DNA from: Streptomyces sp. NBC_01429
GTDB taxonomy: Bacteria > Actinomycetota > Actinomycetes > Streptomycetales > Streptomycetaceae
Assembly (NCBI RefSeq): GCF_036231945.1
Contig: NZ_CP109599.1
Coordinates: forward strand, 7,653,501 to 7,717,500
Length of the DNA: 64,000 bases
Direction: 5' to 3'
The notes beneath the pieces are model-generated. The model worked only from the letters and a program-made list of their open reading frames with translations. It was not told the DNA's origin and did not search any database. Of this stretch, positions 34,101 through 42,000 are shown one piece after another. Positions within the stretch are counted from its first letter, which is position 1, and each line of letters opens with the position of its first letter. Both the position numbers and the translations under genes were made by a program.

Positions 34101-35996
34101 GAGTGGGTGCCGGTCGGTGAGTTGGTGTTGGGGGGTGGTGTGCGGTGGGTTGAGTGGGGTGTGGGTGGTGTTGCGTCGTTGGGTGATGTGCCTGATGGCG
34201 TGGATTTTGTGGTGGTGCGTGTTCCGGGTGCGGTGGATGGTGTGGGGGATGTGCCGTCTGTGGTGCGTGGGGTGACGGTTGATGTGTTGGGGGTGGTGCA
34301 GGAGTGGTTGGGGTGTGAGCGGTTGGCGGGTGCGCGGTTGGTGTTTGTGACGTGTGGTGCTGCGGTGGCTGGTGTGGGTTCGGTCGCTGGTGTGGGTGTT
34401 GGTGGTTTGGTGGGGGGTGCGGTGTGGGGTTTGGTGCGTGCCGCGCGGTCGGAGAATCCTGGTCGTTTTGTGTTGGTGGATGTTGAGGGGGGTGTGGGGT
34501 TGTCGTCGGTGGTGCCTGGTCTGCCGGGTGTGCTGGCGTCGGGTGATGGTGAGTTTGTGGTGCGTGGTGGTGTGGTGCGGGTGGGTCGGCTGGCGCGGGT
34601 GGTTGCCGGTGGCGAGGATGTTGTTGGGTTGGATGCTTTTGGGGAGGGTGTTGGTGGGGGGACTGTTCTGATTACGGGTGGTACGGGTGGTTTGGGGGGT
34701 GTGCTGGCCCGGCATTTGGTGGTTGAGCGTGGTGTGCGTCGGTTGTTGTTGGTGAGTCGGCGTGGTTTGGGTGCTGTGGGTGCGGTGGAGTTGCGGGATG
34801 AGTTGGTGGGTCTTGGGGCGGAGGTGAGTGTTGAGGCGTGTGATGTGGGTGATCGGGGTGCGGTTGAGGGGTTGTTGGCTGGGATTCCGGTGGAGTGGCC
34901 GTTGCGGGGTGTGGTGCATACGGCGGGTGTTCTTGATGATGGTGTGGTGACGTCGCTTTCGGGTGAGCGGTTGTCGGGGGTGTTGCGTCCGAAGGTGGAT
35001 GGGGCGTGGCATTTGCATGAGTTGACGTTGGGTATGGATCTTGCGGCGTTTGTTCTGTATTCGTCGGTTTCTGGTGTGATGGGGAGTGCCGGTCAGGGGA
35101 GTTATGCGGCCGGGAATGTGTTTTTGGATGGGTTGGCCGAGTTCCGGGTTGGTTTGGGGTTGGTGGGTCGGTCGGTTGCGTGGGGTGCGTGGGCGCAGGG
35201 TGTGGGGATGACGGGTTCGTTGTCCGGGGTGGATTTGCGGCGTGTTTCCGCGTCGGGTGTGTCTGCGTTGTCGGTGGGTCAGGGGTTGTCGTTGTTTGAT
35301 GCGGTGACGTCTGGTTCGGTGGGTGGGGCGTGTGTGGTGGCGATGGGTCCTGTGGGTGGGGCTGGTCGTGTGCGGGGTGTGGTGCCTCCGTTGTTGCGGG
35401 GGTTGGTGCGTGGTTCGCGTCGTGTTGCCGCGGGGGCGGTGGGTGGTGCGGGTACGGCGGCGGTGTTGACGGGTCGGTTGCGGGAGATGGACGGGGAGGC
35501 GCGCAGGCGTTTCCTGGTCGATCTCGTACGCACCGAGGCCGCCGCCGTCCTCGGCCACACCTCACCCGACTCCATCGACCCGCGCCGTGACTTCCAGGAT
35601 CTCGGCTTCGACTCGCTGACCGCCGTCGAACTGCGCAACCGGCTGTCCACGGCCACCGGACTGCGCCTGACCGCCACCCTTGTCTTCGACTACCCGAAGC
35701 TGGCTGTCCTGGCCGACCACCTCGTCTCGCGGCTCGTGGACGAGGAGACGGCCGACAGCGGCACCACGCTCCTGGCGGAACTCGACCGGCTCGACTCCAC
35801 ACTCGCCGCCGGTCAGCCGGACGCCCTGACGCGTACGGCGGTCGCGAACCGACTGCTCCAGATGCTGGAGAAATGGCGAGGTGCCGAACCGGAGACCGCG
35901 GCCGGTCCCAAGGTCAGCGACCGGATCGAGGACGCCAGCGAGGACGAGATCTTCGCCTTCATCGACAACGAGCTTGGCCGTATGAACGATCGCTGA
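25143..35996 (+). CDS. Gene 2: type I modular PKS, modules 7-8, both with degenerate DH
   Basis: 3617 residues from ATG 25143 to TGA 35994-35996. Order: N-terminal docking coiled coil (residues 1-34), KS-AT-DH-KR-ACP (residues about 35-1800), KS-AT-DH-KR-ACP (about 1819-3533), C-terminal docking tail (about 3535-3617). The ATG is set by the classic MTTPSEKVVQALRASL docking head directly ahead of the first KS. Both ATs are malonyl type. Both DH domains have lost conserved active-site residues while both KRs look active, so each module should leave a B-type hydroxyl. The two KR domains are nearly identical at the DNA level (see the repeat entries) and use a codon dialect foreign to the rest of the gene. 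It probably receives its chain from gene 1 and passes it to gene 3. Confidence 0.97.
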   Translation: MTTPSEKVVQALRASLKEAEHLRRQNRKLTAAATEPIAIVAMSCRYPGGVNSPEDLWKLLAAGEDAISDFPTDRGWDLTALREAGVDRRGNEVSQQGGFLDGAADFDAGFFGISPREAVTMDPQQRLLLETSWEAIERAGIDPTALRGSRTGVFVGTNGQDYAYLLVRSLADATGDIGTGIAASATSGRLSYTLGLEGPAVTVDTACSSSLVALHSATQALRNGECTLALAGGVNIMSSPGSLMEFSRQGGLAADGRCKAYADSADGTGWSEGVGLLLLERLSDARRNGHPVLAVVRGSAVNQDGASNGFTAPSGRAQRRVIRQALAAAELTTSDVDAVEGHGTGTPLGDPIEAEALLATYGQDRTGEPLLLGSVKSNLGHAQAASGVAGVIKMVMAMRNGLLPRTLHVEAPSSQVGWDSGAVELLREARPWPEAGRPRRAGVSSFGISGTNAHVIVEQAEPVGDMMQAPVTGTDTGSATDTGSVTNTGPTSTTGPGESSVLPTGLVPWLISAKSEEALDAQVERTAAAASAGHRALDVGFSLATGRALFEHRAVLLADDQADDQGGGRPEVARGREAAGRSLAVLFTGQGAQRAGMGRELYERFPVFARALDAVTERLDAGLDHPLREVMFGDARRLDTTGFAQPALFALEVALFRLVESWGVRPDFVAGHSVGEIAAAHVAGVLSLDDACTLVAARARLMQALPGRGAMVAIQASEAELTARLTAGVSIAAINGPDAIVVAGEEKAVGRLAEKFVAEGRRTQHLSVSHAFHSPLMDPMLEDFRGVAESLVYRAPVLPIVSTVTGLPADERLVCSPDYWVRHVRETVRFADGVKSLAGAGVSTFLELGPDGVLSALTQNCLAATSGASGTSGSSGSRTATVVLPALRKNRAEERSLLTALARLHVAGVAIDWTAWFEGRGAHRVDVPTYAFQHERFWPRPAATVGDVSAAGLIPAEHPLLGAAVTPAGTDTVLFTSRLSRLTHPWLFDHIVDGEAHFPAGAHLELAIRAGDQVGYDRIDALTLGEPLVLAEDTPVYLQVSLGAPDALGARKVSIHSQIADAADPSWTEHAHGVLSAAERTVEFDASVWPPDGARAVDLERFHETDEHGPVFRTVRSVWTRGDETFVEAVVPGEVEDAGAFGLHPALLEAVSRTVGFAGPGGDGGDRDDLAPASWSGVSLHAGGASAVRVRLVRTGEDSVSVAMADADGAPVLSADSLVLAPRAGTAARRDSEQGSLLRVEWVPVGELVLGGGVRWVEWGVGGVASLGDVPDGVDFVVVRVPGAGAGAGVGAGAVDGVGDVPSVVRGVTVDVLGVVQEWLGCERLAGARLVFVTCGAAVAGVGSVAGVGVGGLVGGAVWGLVRAARSENPGRFVLVDVEGGVGLSSVVPGLPGVLASGDGEFVVRGGVVRVGRLARVVAGGEDVVGLDAFGEGVGGGTVLITGGTGGLGGVLARHLVVERGVRRLLLVSRRGLGAVGAVELRDELVGLGAEVSVEACDVGDRGAVEGLLAGIPVEWPLRGVVHTAGVLDDGVVTSLSGERLSGVLRPKVDGAWHLHELTLGMDLAAFVLYSSVSGVMGSAGQGSYAAGNVFLDGLAEFRVGLGLVGRSVAWGAWAQGVGMTGSLSGVDLRRVSASGVSALSVGQGLSLFDAVTSGSVGGACVVAMGPVGGAGRVRGVVPPLLRGLVRGSRRVAAVAVGGAGTAAVLTGRLREMDGEARRRFLVDLVRTEAAAVLGHTSAKSVEQQKEFRELGFDSLTAVELRNRLSTATGLRLTATLIFDYPTPADLAGHLGDVLLDGYGEEEASAGSTSPALPAVSDEPVAIVGMACRMPGGVTSPEELWELLADGRHGISGFPTDRGWDLEALFDSAPDSRGVSATGRGGFLQGVGEFDAGFFGISPREALAMDPQQRLLLETSWEAFERAGIKASSLRNTKTGVFVGTTGQDYANLVMNSREDVEGHATTGLATSVISGRVSYTFGLEGPAVTIDTACSSSLVALHLASQSLRSGESTLALAGGVTVLSTPMTFSGFSRQGGLATDGFCKAFADAADGTGWSEGVGMLVLERLSDARRNGHPVLAVVRGSAVNQDGASNGLTAPNGPSQQRVIRQALASGGLSAADVDVVEAHGTGTTLGDPIEAQALLATYGQGRPEGQPLLLGSVKSNIGHTQAAAGVAGIIKMVMAMHHGVVPKTLHVDAPSSHVDWSEGAVEVLTEATAWPEVDRPWRAGVSSFGISGTNAHVILEGAEPAAEQAREVTAPMTVVPWPVSGRSEAGLAEQIARIAPLANGELSPVDVGLSLVAGRSEFDRRAVLLAGVDGSPAVEVARGAADVGGSLAVLFSGQGSQRAGMGRELYERFPVFAEAFDAVVAYFDGELGRPLREVVFGDEPDQLDRTGFTQPALFALEVALFRLVESWGVRPDFVAGHSVGEIAAAHVAGVFSLEDACRLVGARARLMDALPAGGAMVAVEATEEVVRALLTGAVSVAAVNGPDAVVIAGAEQDVLAVAEKLAADGVRTRRLSVSHAFHSALMDPMLEEFRRVAEGLSFGEPSIALVSNVTGALADEAEVRTADYWVRHVRETVRFADGVSTLAGEGVSAFMELGPDGVLSAMAQRTLDGVETPPVVVSALRKDRSEESALLTALAGLYVTGVEVDWAELFAGSGARRVDLPTYPFQHERYWPRPNALSGDVSSVGLVPAEHPLLGALVPLADSDGLLFTSRLTTRTHPWMTDHTESGAAQFPAAAFVELAVRAGDQVGCDQVTELNVTVPLVFTDETAVDLQVRVGTPDESGNREIRFASRPADAADQQWTENARGAVAAGATADDFGFDVSVWPPNGATPVDLDGFGDHADLGSSLSGLLGAWVLGDEVFVEAALSGEAASDAEYFGLHPALLESVLQAAEFGSLNGEEAPTPSTWTGVSWSGVSLHAGGASAVRARMTTTGESTVSLAAVDSVGAPLLSVDSVTLRPRTPADPAAVSGRAEGSLLRVEWVPVGELVLGGGVRWVEWGVGGVASLGDVPDGVDFVVVRVPGAVDGVGDVPSVVRGVTVDVLGVVQEWLGCERLAGARLVFVTCGAAVAGVGSVAGVGVGGLVGGAVWGLVRAARSENPGRFVLVDVEGGVGLSSVVPGLPGVLASGDGEFVVRGGVVRVGRLARVVAGGEDVVGLDAFGEGVGGGTVLITGGTGGLGGVLARHLVVERGVRRLLLVSRRGLGAVGAVELRDELVGLGAEVSVEACDVGDRGAVEGLLAGIPVEWPLRGVVHTAGVLDDGVVTSLSGERLSGVLRPKVDGAWHLHELTLGMDLAAFVLYSSVSGVMGSAGQGSYAAGNVFLDGLAEFRVGLGLVGRSVAWGAWAQGVGMTGSLSGVDLRRVSASGVSALSVGQGLSLFDAVTSGSVGGACVVAMGPVGGAGRVRGVVPPLLRGLVRGSRRVAAGAVGGAGTAAVLTGRLREMDGEARRRFLVDLVRTEAAAVLGHTSPDSIDPRRDFQDLGFDSLTAVELRNRLSTATGLRLTATLVFDYPKLAVLADHLVSRLVDEETADSGTTLLAELDRLDSTLAAGQPDALTRTAVANRLLQMLEKWRGAEPETAAGPKVSDRIEDASEDEIFAFIDNELGRMNDR
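25245..30545 (+). other. Module 7: KS-AT(malonyl)-DH(degenerate)-KR(B-type)-ACP
   Basis: KS about 25245-26515 (Cys codon 25761; histidines in EGHGTGT and NLGHAQ). A Thr/Gly-rich linker lies at about 26545-26640. AT about 26889-27960 has GHSVGE and HAFH (malonyl). The DH (about 28000-28830) keeps the HxxxGxxxxP motif, but the YGPxFxG motif reads HGPVFRT. The second catalytic motif reads HPALLEAVSR, with Glu for the catalytic Asp and Arg where His or Gln is normal. The KR (about 28843-30260) has TGGTGGLG, VLDD and an intact S/Y/N set, so it should be an active B-type. ACP serine codon 30405. A beta-hydroxyl is the expected product. Confidence 0.87.
28843..30355 (+). repeat. Direct repeat copy 1: KR7 block (1513 nt)
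   Basis: From 28843 to 30355 this DNA matches 34081-35563. By eye the copies differ only by a 30-nt insertion here (about 28991-29020), a T/G difference in the codon after Ala-Ala near 30224, and A/G at 30329. The block covers the whole KR structural and catalytic region and the first helix of the ACP. Its codons end mostly in T or G (ggt, gtg, ttg), whereas the flanks end mostly in C or G. The sharp edges inside coding domains point to a recent duplication or gene conversion. Confidence 0.93.
30597..35745 (+). other. Module 8: KS-AT(malonyl)-DH(degenerate)-KR(B-type)-ACP
   Basis: KS about 30597-31870 (Cys codon 31113). AT about 32136-33180 has GHSVGE and HAFH (malonyl). The DH (about 33220-34070) retains HxxxGxxxxP, but YGPxFxG has decayed to LGSSLSG and the catalytic Asp is Glu in HPALLESVLQ. 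The KR (about 34081-35470) is almost the same sequence as that of module 7, with LDD (B-type) and a complete active site. ACP serine codon 35613. As in module 7, a hydroxyl rather than an alkene is expected. Confidence 0.87.
34081..35563 (+). repeat. Direct repeat copy 2: KR8 block (1483 nt)
   Basis: Second copy of the block at 28843-30355. The 30-nt length difference is fully explained by one indel in a GGTGCG-type microrepeat of the ketoreductase linker. Identity ends at 35563, just before the ACP recognition region, where the two modules diverge (AKSVEQQ against PDSIDPR). Confidence 0.93.
35745..35993 (+). other. C-terminal docking domain of gene 2
   Basis: About 80 residues after ACP8 form a typical class 1 tail: LLAELDRLDSTLA, a helix around ANRLLQMLEKW, and a terminal acidic helix ASEDEIFAFIDNELG. 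Tails of this EIF-FID-ELG type normally pair with heads of the SKLVDYLKWVTADL or EEKLREYLKRAITDL type, which are the heads of gene 3 and gene 4. Gene 3 is the adjacent and therefore likelier partner. Confidence 0.8.
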
Positions 35997-36046
35997 TCCG
36001 GCCTCTCAACCCCAGGCGATCGCCAGCCCGGCCTCATTATTCACAT

Positions 36047-36052
36047 GGAAGG
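36047..36052 (+). promoter_or_regulatory. Ribosome binding site of gene 3
   Basis: GGAAGG lies 9 nt before the ATG at 36062 and decides the start. The frame is open further upstream to 35873, but that extension overlaps gene 2 and encodes no docking sequence. The 65-nt gap (35997-36061) has no clear terminator; it contains only a 10-bp palindrome, GGCGATCGCC, at 36015-36024. Confidence 0.75.
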
Positions 36053-36061
36053 TTCCTCGTC

Positions 36062-39000
36062 ATGCCGAACGACAGCAAGCTCGTTGACTACCTCAAGTGG
36101 GTCACGGCAGATCTGCACCAGACCCGTCAACGACTGCTGGAGGTCGAAACCGGCAAGCAGGAGCCTATTGCGATCGTCGGGATGTCCTGCCGGCTGCCCG
36201 GTGGCGTCAGGTCCCCCGAGGACCTCTGGAAGTTGCTGAGCGAGGGCCGGGACGGCATCACGCCGTTCCCGACCGATCGAGGCTGGAACATCGACGCCCT
36301 GACAGCGGACGGGAGCGGCAGCAGCGCGACCACCGAGGGCGGCTTCGTGGACGCGGCCGGGTTCGATGCCGGATTCTTCGGGATCTCGCCGCGCGAGGCC
36401 GTCACCATGGACCCGCAGCAGCGGCTGCTGCTGGAGACCTCCTGGGAGGCCATCGAGCGGGGAGGCATGGACCCCGTATCGCTCCAGGGCAGCAAGACCG
36501 GTGTGTTCGTCGGCACGAACGGCGTCGACTACGCCGGTGTCGTGATGAACTCGCAGGAGGACGTCGAGGGGCACGGCGGCACGAGCCTCGCCGGCAGTGT
36601 GCTCTCCGGCCGGGTCTCCTACACCTTCGGCCTCGAAGGCCCGGCGGTCACCATCGACACCGCGTGTTCCTCCTCCCTGGTCGCCCTGCATCTCGCCGTA
36701 CACGCCCTGCGCAACGGCGAGTGCTCGCTGGCGCTGGCCGGAGGCGTGACGGTGCTCTCCACACCGATGGGTTTCTCCGGATTCAGCCGCCAGGGCGGAC
36801 TGGCCGCGAACGGCCGCTGCAAGGCGTTCGCCGACGCGGCCGACGGCACCGGCTGGTCGGAGGGCGCCGGCGTGCTCGTACTGGAGAAGCTGTCGGACGC
36901 GCGCCGCAACGGGCACGAGGTCCTGGCGGTCGTCCGCGGCTCCGCGGTCAACCAGGACGGCGCCTCGAACGGGCTGACCGCGCCGAACGGCCCCGCCCAG
37001 CAGAGCGTCATCCGGCAGGCCCTCGCGAGCGCCGGTCTGTCGACGACCGACATCGACGCGGTGGAGGCGCACGGTACGGGGACCACCCTCGGTGACCCGA
37101 TCGAGGCGCAGGCCCTGTTGGCGACCTACGGGCAGGGACGCCCCTCGGAACAGCCCCTGCGGCTCGGATCCATCAAGTCCAACGTCGGCCACACCCAGGC
37201 GGCGGCGGGCGTCGCCGGGATCATCAAGATGGTCCTGTCGATGCGCAACGGCGTGCTGCCGAAGACCCTGCACGTCGATCAGCCGTCCACCCACGTGGAC
37301 TGGACCGCCGGCGCCGTCGAGCTGCTGACCGAGGCCACCCCGTGGCCCGAGGTGGACCGGCCCTGGCGGGCCGGTATCTCGTCGTTCGGTATCAGCGGGA
37401 CCAACGCGCACGTCATCATCGAGCAGGCGACCCCGGCCGAGCAGAAGGAAGCCCAGGCCGAGGAACCCCCGAAGAGCACGCCCTCGGTCGTGCCGTGGGT
37501 GGTGTCGGGGAAGTCGGAGGAGGCGTTGGCGGCGCAGGTCGAGCGGGTGTCGTCGCTCGTCGGCGGTTCCGCGCTGGACGTGGGTTTCTCGTTGGCGTCG
37601 GGTCGGTCGAGTTTCGCGCATCGTGCGGTGCTGCTCGCCGGGTCCGAGGGCGTGGGCACGTCAGAGGGCGCGGGCGAGGACGCGCTGCGTGAGGTGGCGC
37701 GCGGGTTTGTGGGCCATGCCGTTGTGAAGTCGGCGGTGTTGTTCTCGGGTCAGGGTTCGCAGCGGGCCGGTATGGGCCGTGAGCTGTATGAGCGGTTCCC
37801 GGTGTTCGCGGAGGCGTTCGACGGGGTGGTGGCGTTCTTCGACGGTGAGTTGGAGCGTCCGCTGCGCGAGGTGGTGTTCGGGGACGAGCCCGACCAGCTG
37901 GACCGGACCGGGTTCACGCAGCCCGCGTTGTTCGCGCTCGAGGTGGCGCTGTTCCGGCTGGCGGAGTCGTGGGGTGTGCGGCCCGATTTCGTCGCAGGGC
38001 ATTCCGTGGGTGAGATCGCCGCCGCTCATGTGGCGGGTGTGTTCTCGTTGGAGGATGCGTGCCGGCTGGTTGCGGCGCGTGCTCGTCTGATGGACGCGTT
38101 GCCTGCGGGTGGTGCGATGGTGGCTGTTGAGGCCACGGAGGAAGTGGTGCGGGCGCTGTTGACCGGTGCTGTGTCGGTGGCTGCGGTGAACGGCCCGGAC
38201 GCGGTGGTGATCGCGGGTGCGGAGCAGGATGTTCTGGCAGTTGCGGAGAAGCTCGCGGCTGACGGGGTGCGTACGCGTCGCCTGTCGGTGAGTCACGCTT
38301 TCCATTCGGCGCTGATGGATCCGATGCTGGACGACTTCCGCCGGGTCGCTGAGGGCCTGTCGTTCGGAGAGCCGCGCATCGGGCTGGTTTCGAATGTGAC
38401 GGGTGCTCTGGCGGATGAGGCCGAGATCCGTACGGCGGATTATTGGGTGCGTCATGTGCGGGAGACGGTGCGGTTCGCCGACGGCGTGTCCACCCTGGCC
38501 GGTGAAGGCGTGTCGGCGTTCCTGGAGTTGGGCCCCGATGGGGTGCTGAGCGCGATGGCGCAGCGCACGCTGGACGGTGCCGAGACGCCGCCGGTCGTCG
38601 TGTCGGCGCTGCGCAAGGACCGTTCGGAGGAGTCCGCGCTGCTGACGGCGCTGGCCCGGCTGCACGTGAGCGGCGTCGACATCGACTGGAGCGCCTGGTA
38701 CGCCCGTACCACCGCCCAGCGCGTCGACCTCCCCACCTACCCCTTCCAGCACGAGCGTTACTGGCCCCGGCCTAACAGTCTCACCGGCGATGTGACCGGC
38801 GCGGGCCTCATGCCCGCCGAACACCCGCTCCTCGGCGCCACGCTGGCCCTCGCCGACTCCGAGCAGGTGCTGTTCACCGGCAGGCTCTCCGTGCGCACCC
38901 ACCCGTGGCTGGCGGATCACGCCCTGGGCGGCAAGGTCCTCTTCCCGGGGACCGGATTCCTGGAGCTGGCCGTCCGTGCCGGGGACCAGGTGGGCTGTGA

Positions 39001-42000
39001 CCGGGTCGAGGAGTTCACCCTCCTGTCCCCCCTCCTCCTCCCCGGCGACGCCGCCGCGCTCGTCCAGGTGCTCGTCGCCGCGCCCGACGAGTCGGGCGCG
39101 CGTACGGTCACCGTCCACTCCCGCTTGGACGGCGCCCCCGAGCAGTCGTGGACCGAGCACGCCGTCGGCCTGCTCACCACCGGCGAGCGCGTCGCCGCGT
39201 TCGACACGACGGTCTGGCCCCCGGAGAACGCGGTGGTGATGGACCTGGAAGGCTTCTACGAACGTACCGACTACGGGCCCGCGTTCCAGGGGCTGCGCTC
39301 CGTGTGGCTCCGGGGGCACGAGGCGTTCGTCGAGGCAGTCCTGCCCTCCGGCGTCGCCGATGACGCGGAGATGTTCGGGCTGCACCCGGCCCTGCTGGAC
39401 GCGGTGCTGCACGCCCACGGCTTCGCCGGTGTGGGCGACGAGAACAACCTGCTGATGCCCTTCGGCTGGAACGGGGTGTCGCTGCACGCGGGTGGCGCGT
39501 CCACGGTGCGGGCGCGGGTGGCCAAGTCGGGGGAGAACGCGGTCTCCATCACGGTCGTCGATGTCGAGGGCGCACCCGTGATGTCCGTGGAGTCGCTCGC
39601 GCTGCGGGCCCGCTCGGCGGCCCTCACCCAGGTCGAGGCCCAGCGAAGCCCGGAGCACGACGCCCTGCTGTCGCTCGACTGGGTTCCGGCCCCCGACGTA
39701 CCGGAGACCGAGCGGATCGCCTGCGTGTCCCTGGGCACCGACATACTCGGCGTGGGCACGACGGTCGACACCATGGACGACCTCACGGGCGACGAGGACC
39801 TGATCCTGGTTCCGCTCGCCACGACGGAACACGACGTGCCGGCCGCCACGCACGAACTGACGGCCCGCGCGCTCGACCTGCTGCACGAGTGGACCACCCA
39901 GCACCGCTCCGCCGACTCGCGCCTCGTCTTCGTGACCCGCGGCGCGGTCTCCGCCGCAGAGGGCGAGACGGTACGGGATCTCCCGGCCGCCGCCGTCTGG
40001 GGGCTGGTGCGCTCCGCGCAGTCGGAACACCCCGACCGGCTCGTCCTCATCGACCTGGACGACGGCGACCTCACCGCCGTACTTCCCGCCGTGCTCCCCG
40101 CTCTGCCCGGTCTGCTCTCCGGAGGCGACGCCCAATTCGTCGTGCGCGACGGCGCCCTGCGGGTGGGACGGCTCGATCACCTCGGCGCCGAGGCCGGGCT
40201 GCTGCCTCCCCTCGGGGTGCCCTGGCGGCTCGACGCCGGGGCCAAGGGCAGCATGGAGCAGCTACGGCTCGCCCCCTGCCCGGAGGTCCTGGCCCCGCTC
40301 ACCGGCGGCCAGGTCAGGCTGGAGGTCCGGGCCGCCGGCGTGAACTTCCGCGACGTACTGAACACCCTCGGCATGTACCCGGGCGAGGCCGGTCTGCTGG
40401 GGGCCGAGGCGGCGGGGACGGTCGTCGAGACGGGCCCCGACGTGCACGGCCTCCGTGTGGGCGACCGCGTCATGGGCATGGTGCCCGGCGGCTTCGGTCC
40501 CGCGGCCGTCGTGGACGAGCGCTTCCTCGCCAAGGTCCCCGACGACTGGTCCTCCGCTCAGGCGGCTTCGGTCCCCCTCGTCTTCCTGACCGCGCTCTAC
40601 GCCCTGAAGGACCTGGCGGACCTGCGGCCCGGCCAGTCGATCCTCGTCCACGCCGGTGCCGGTGGCGTCGGCATGGCCGCCCTCCAGCTGGCCCGCCACC
40701 TCGGAGCCGAGGTGTTCGCCACCGCGAGCGAGGGCAAGTGGGACACACTGCGCGAGTTGGGTGTGCCCGACGACCACATCGCGTCCTCCCGCACCACCGA
40801 CTTCGAGGAGCGGTTCCGCGCGGTCACGGACGGCCGGGGTGTGGACGTCGTCCTCAACGCCCTGGCGGGCGACTTCGTGGACGCCTCGCTCCGCCTGGTG
40901 GTCCCGGGAGGCCACTTCCTGGAGATGGGCAAGACCGATATCCGTGACGCCGGAACATCGACCGGCGTCCGGTACCGGGCCTTCGACCTTGCGGAAGCCG
41001 GCCCGGACCGGGTGCGGGAGATGCTGGCCGAACTGCTCGGCCTCTTCGCCACCGGCGCGCTCCGCCCCCTGCCCGTCGCCACCTGGGACGTACGGCGGGC
41101 CCGTGACGCCTTCCGCCACATGAGCCAGGCCCGCCACATCGGCAAGATCGTGCTCACCATGCCGCCCGCGTGGAACACCGACGGCACCGTGCTCATCACC
41201 GGAGGAACCGGCGGCCTCGGCGGTCACCTGGCCCGCCACCTCGTGACCGAGCGCGGCGTGCGGCATCTCCTGCTGGCCAGCCGCAGCGGCCCGGAGGCAC
41301 CGGGCGTCGCGGAGCTGTGCGCCGACCTCACCGCGGCCGGCGCCGAGGTCTCCGTCGCCGCGTGCGACGTCGCCGACCGGGCGGACCTGGCCGGACTCCT
41401 GGCCGCCGTTCCGGCCGAGCACCCGCTCACCGCCGTCATCCACACCGCCGGGATCCTCGACGACGGAGTGGTGGCATGGCTCACCCCCGAGCGTCTCTCC
41501 GCGGTTCTCCGCCCCAAGGTGGACGCCGCCTGGCATCTGCACGACCTCACCCGCCACCTCGACCTGGCCGCGTTCGTCCTGTTCTCGTCGATCTCCGGCG
41601 TCACCGGCGCCGCCGGCCAGGCCAACTACGCGGCGGGCAACGTCTTCCTCGACGCGCTGGCCCGGCACCGTACGGCGGCAGGCCTCCCCGCCCAGTCCCT
41701 GTCCTGGGGCGCCTGGACCCAGTCGACCGGCATGACCGGCACGCTGTCCGAGGCGGAGATGCAGCGCATCGCCGCCTCCGGCGTACCGCCCCTGACCGTC
41801 GAGCGGGGACTCGCCCTGTTCGACGCCGCCGACGTCTGCGACGCGGCCCACCTCGTCGCGATCGGCGAGGTGTCGGGCCCGGTCCGCATCGACGGCCCCG
41901 TGCCCCCGGTACTGCGCAACCTCGTCAAGACCACCCGCCGTGCGGCCGCGACCGCGGTCGGCGGCGCCGGTACGGTGACGATGCTCACCCGCAAGCTCGC

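Noticed and set aside
27462..35558. A 2698-residue open frame on the reverse strand, and similar long reverse frames such as 2362-7554 and 48281-52987
   Set aside because: These are mirror frames of high-GC PKS coding DNA. Their translations are low-complexity (Gly/Arg/His/Thr-rich), have no domains, and repeat exactly where the PKS modules repeat.
36015..36024. Palindrome GGCGATCGCC between genes 2 and 3
   Set aside because: Only 5 bp per arm with no loop; too weak for a terminator, and short palindromes like this are common in GC-rich DNA.
35873..36061. Upstream extension of the gene 3 frame
   Set aside because: It overlaps the end of gene 2 and encodes no docking sequence; GGAAGG and the MPNDSKLVDYLK head fix the start at 36062.
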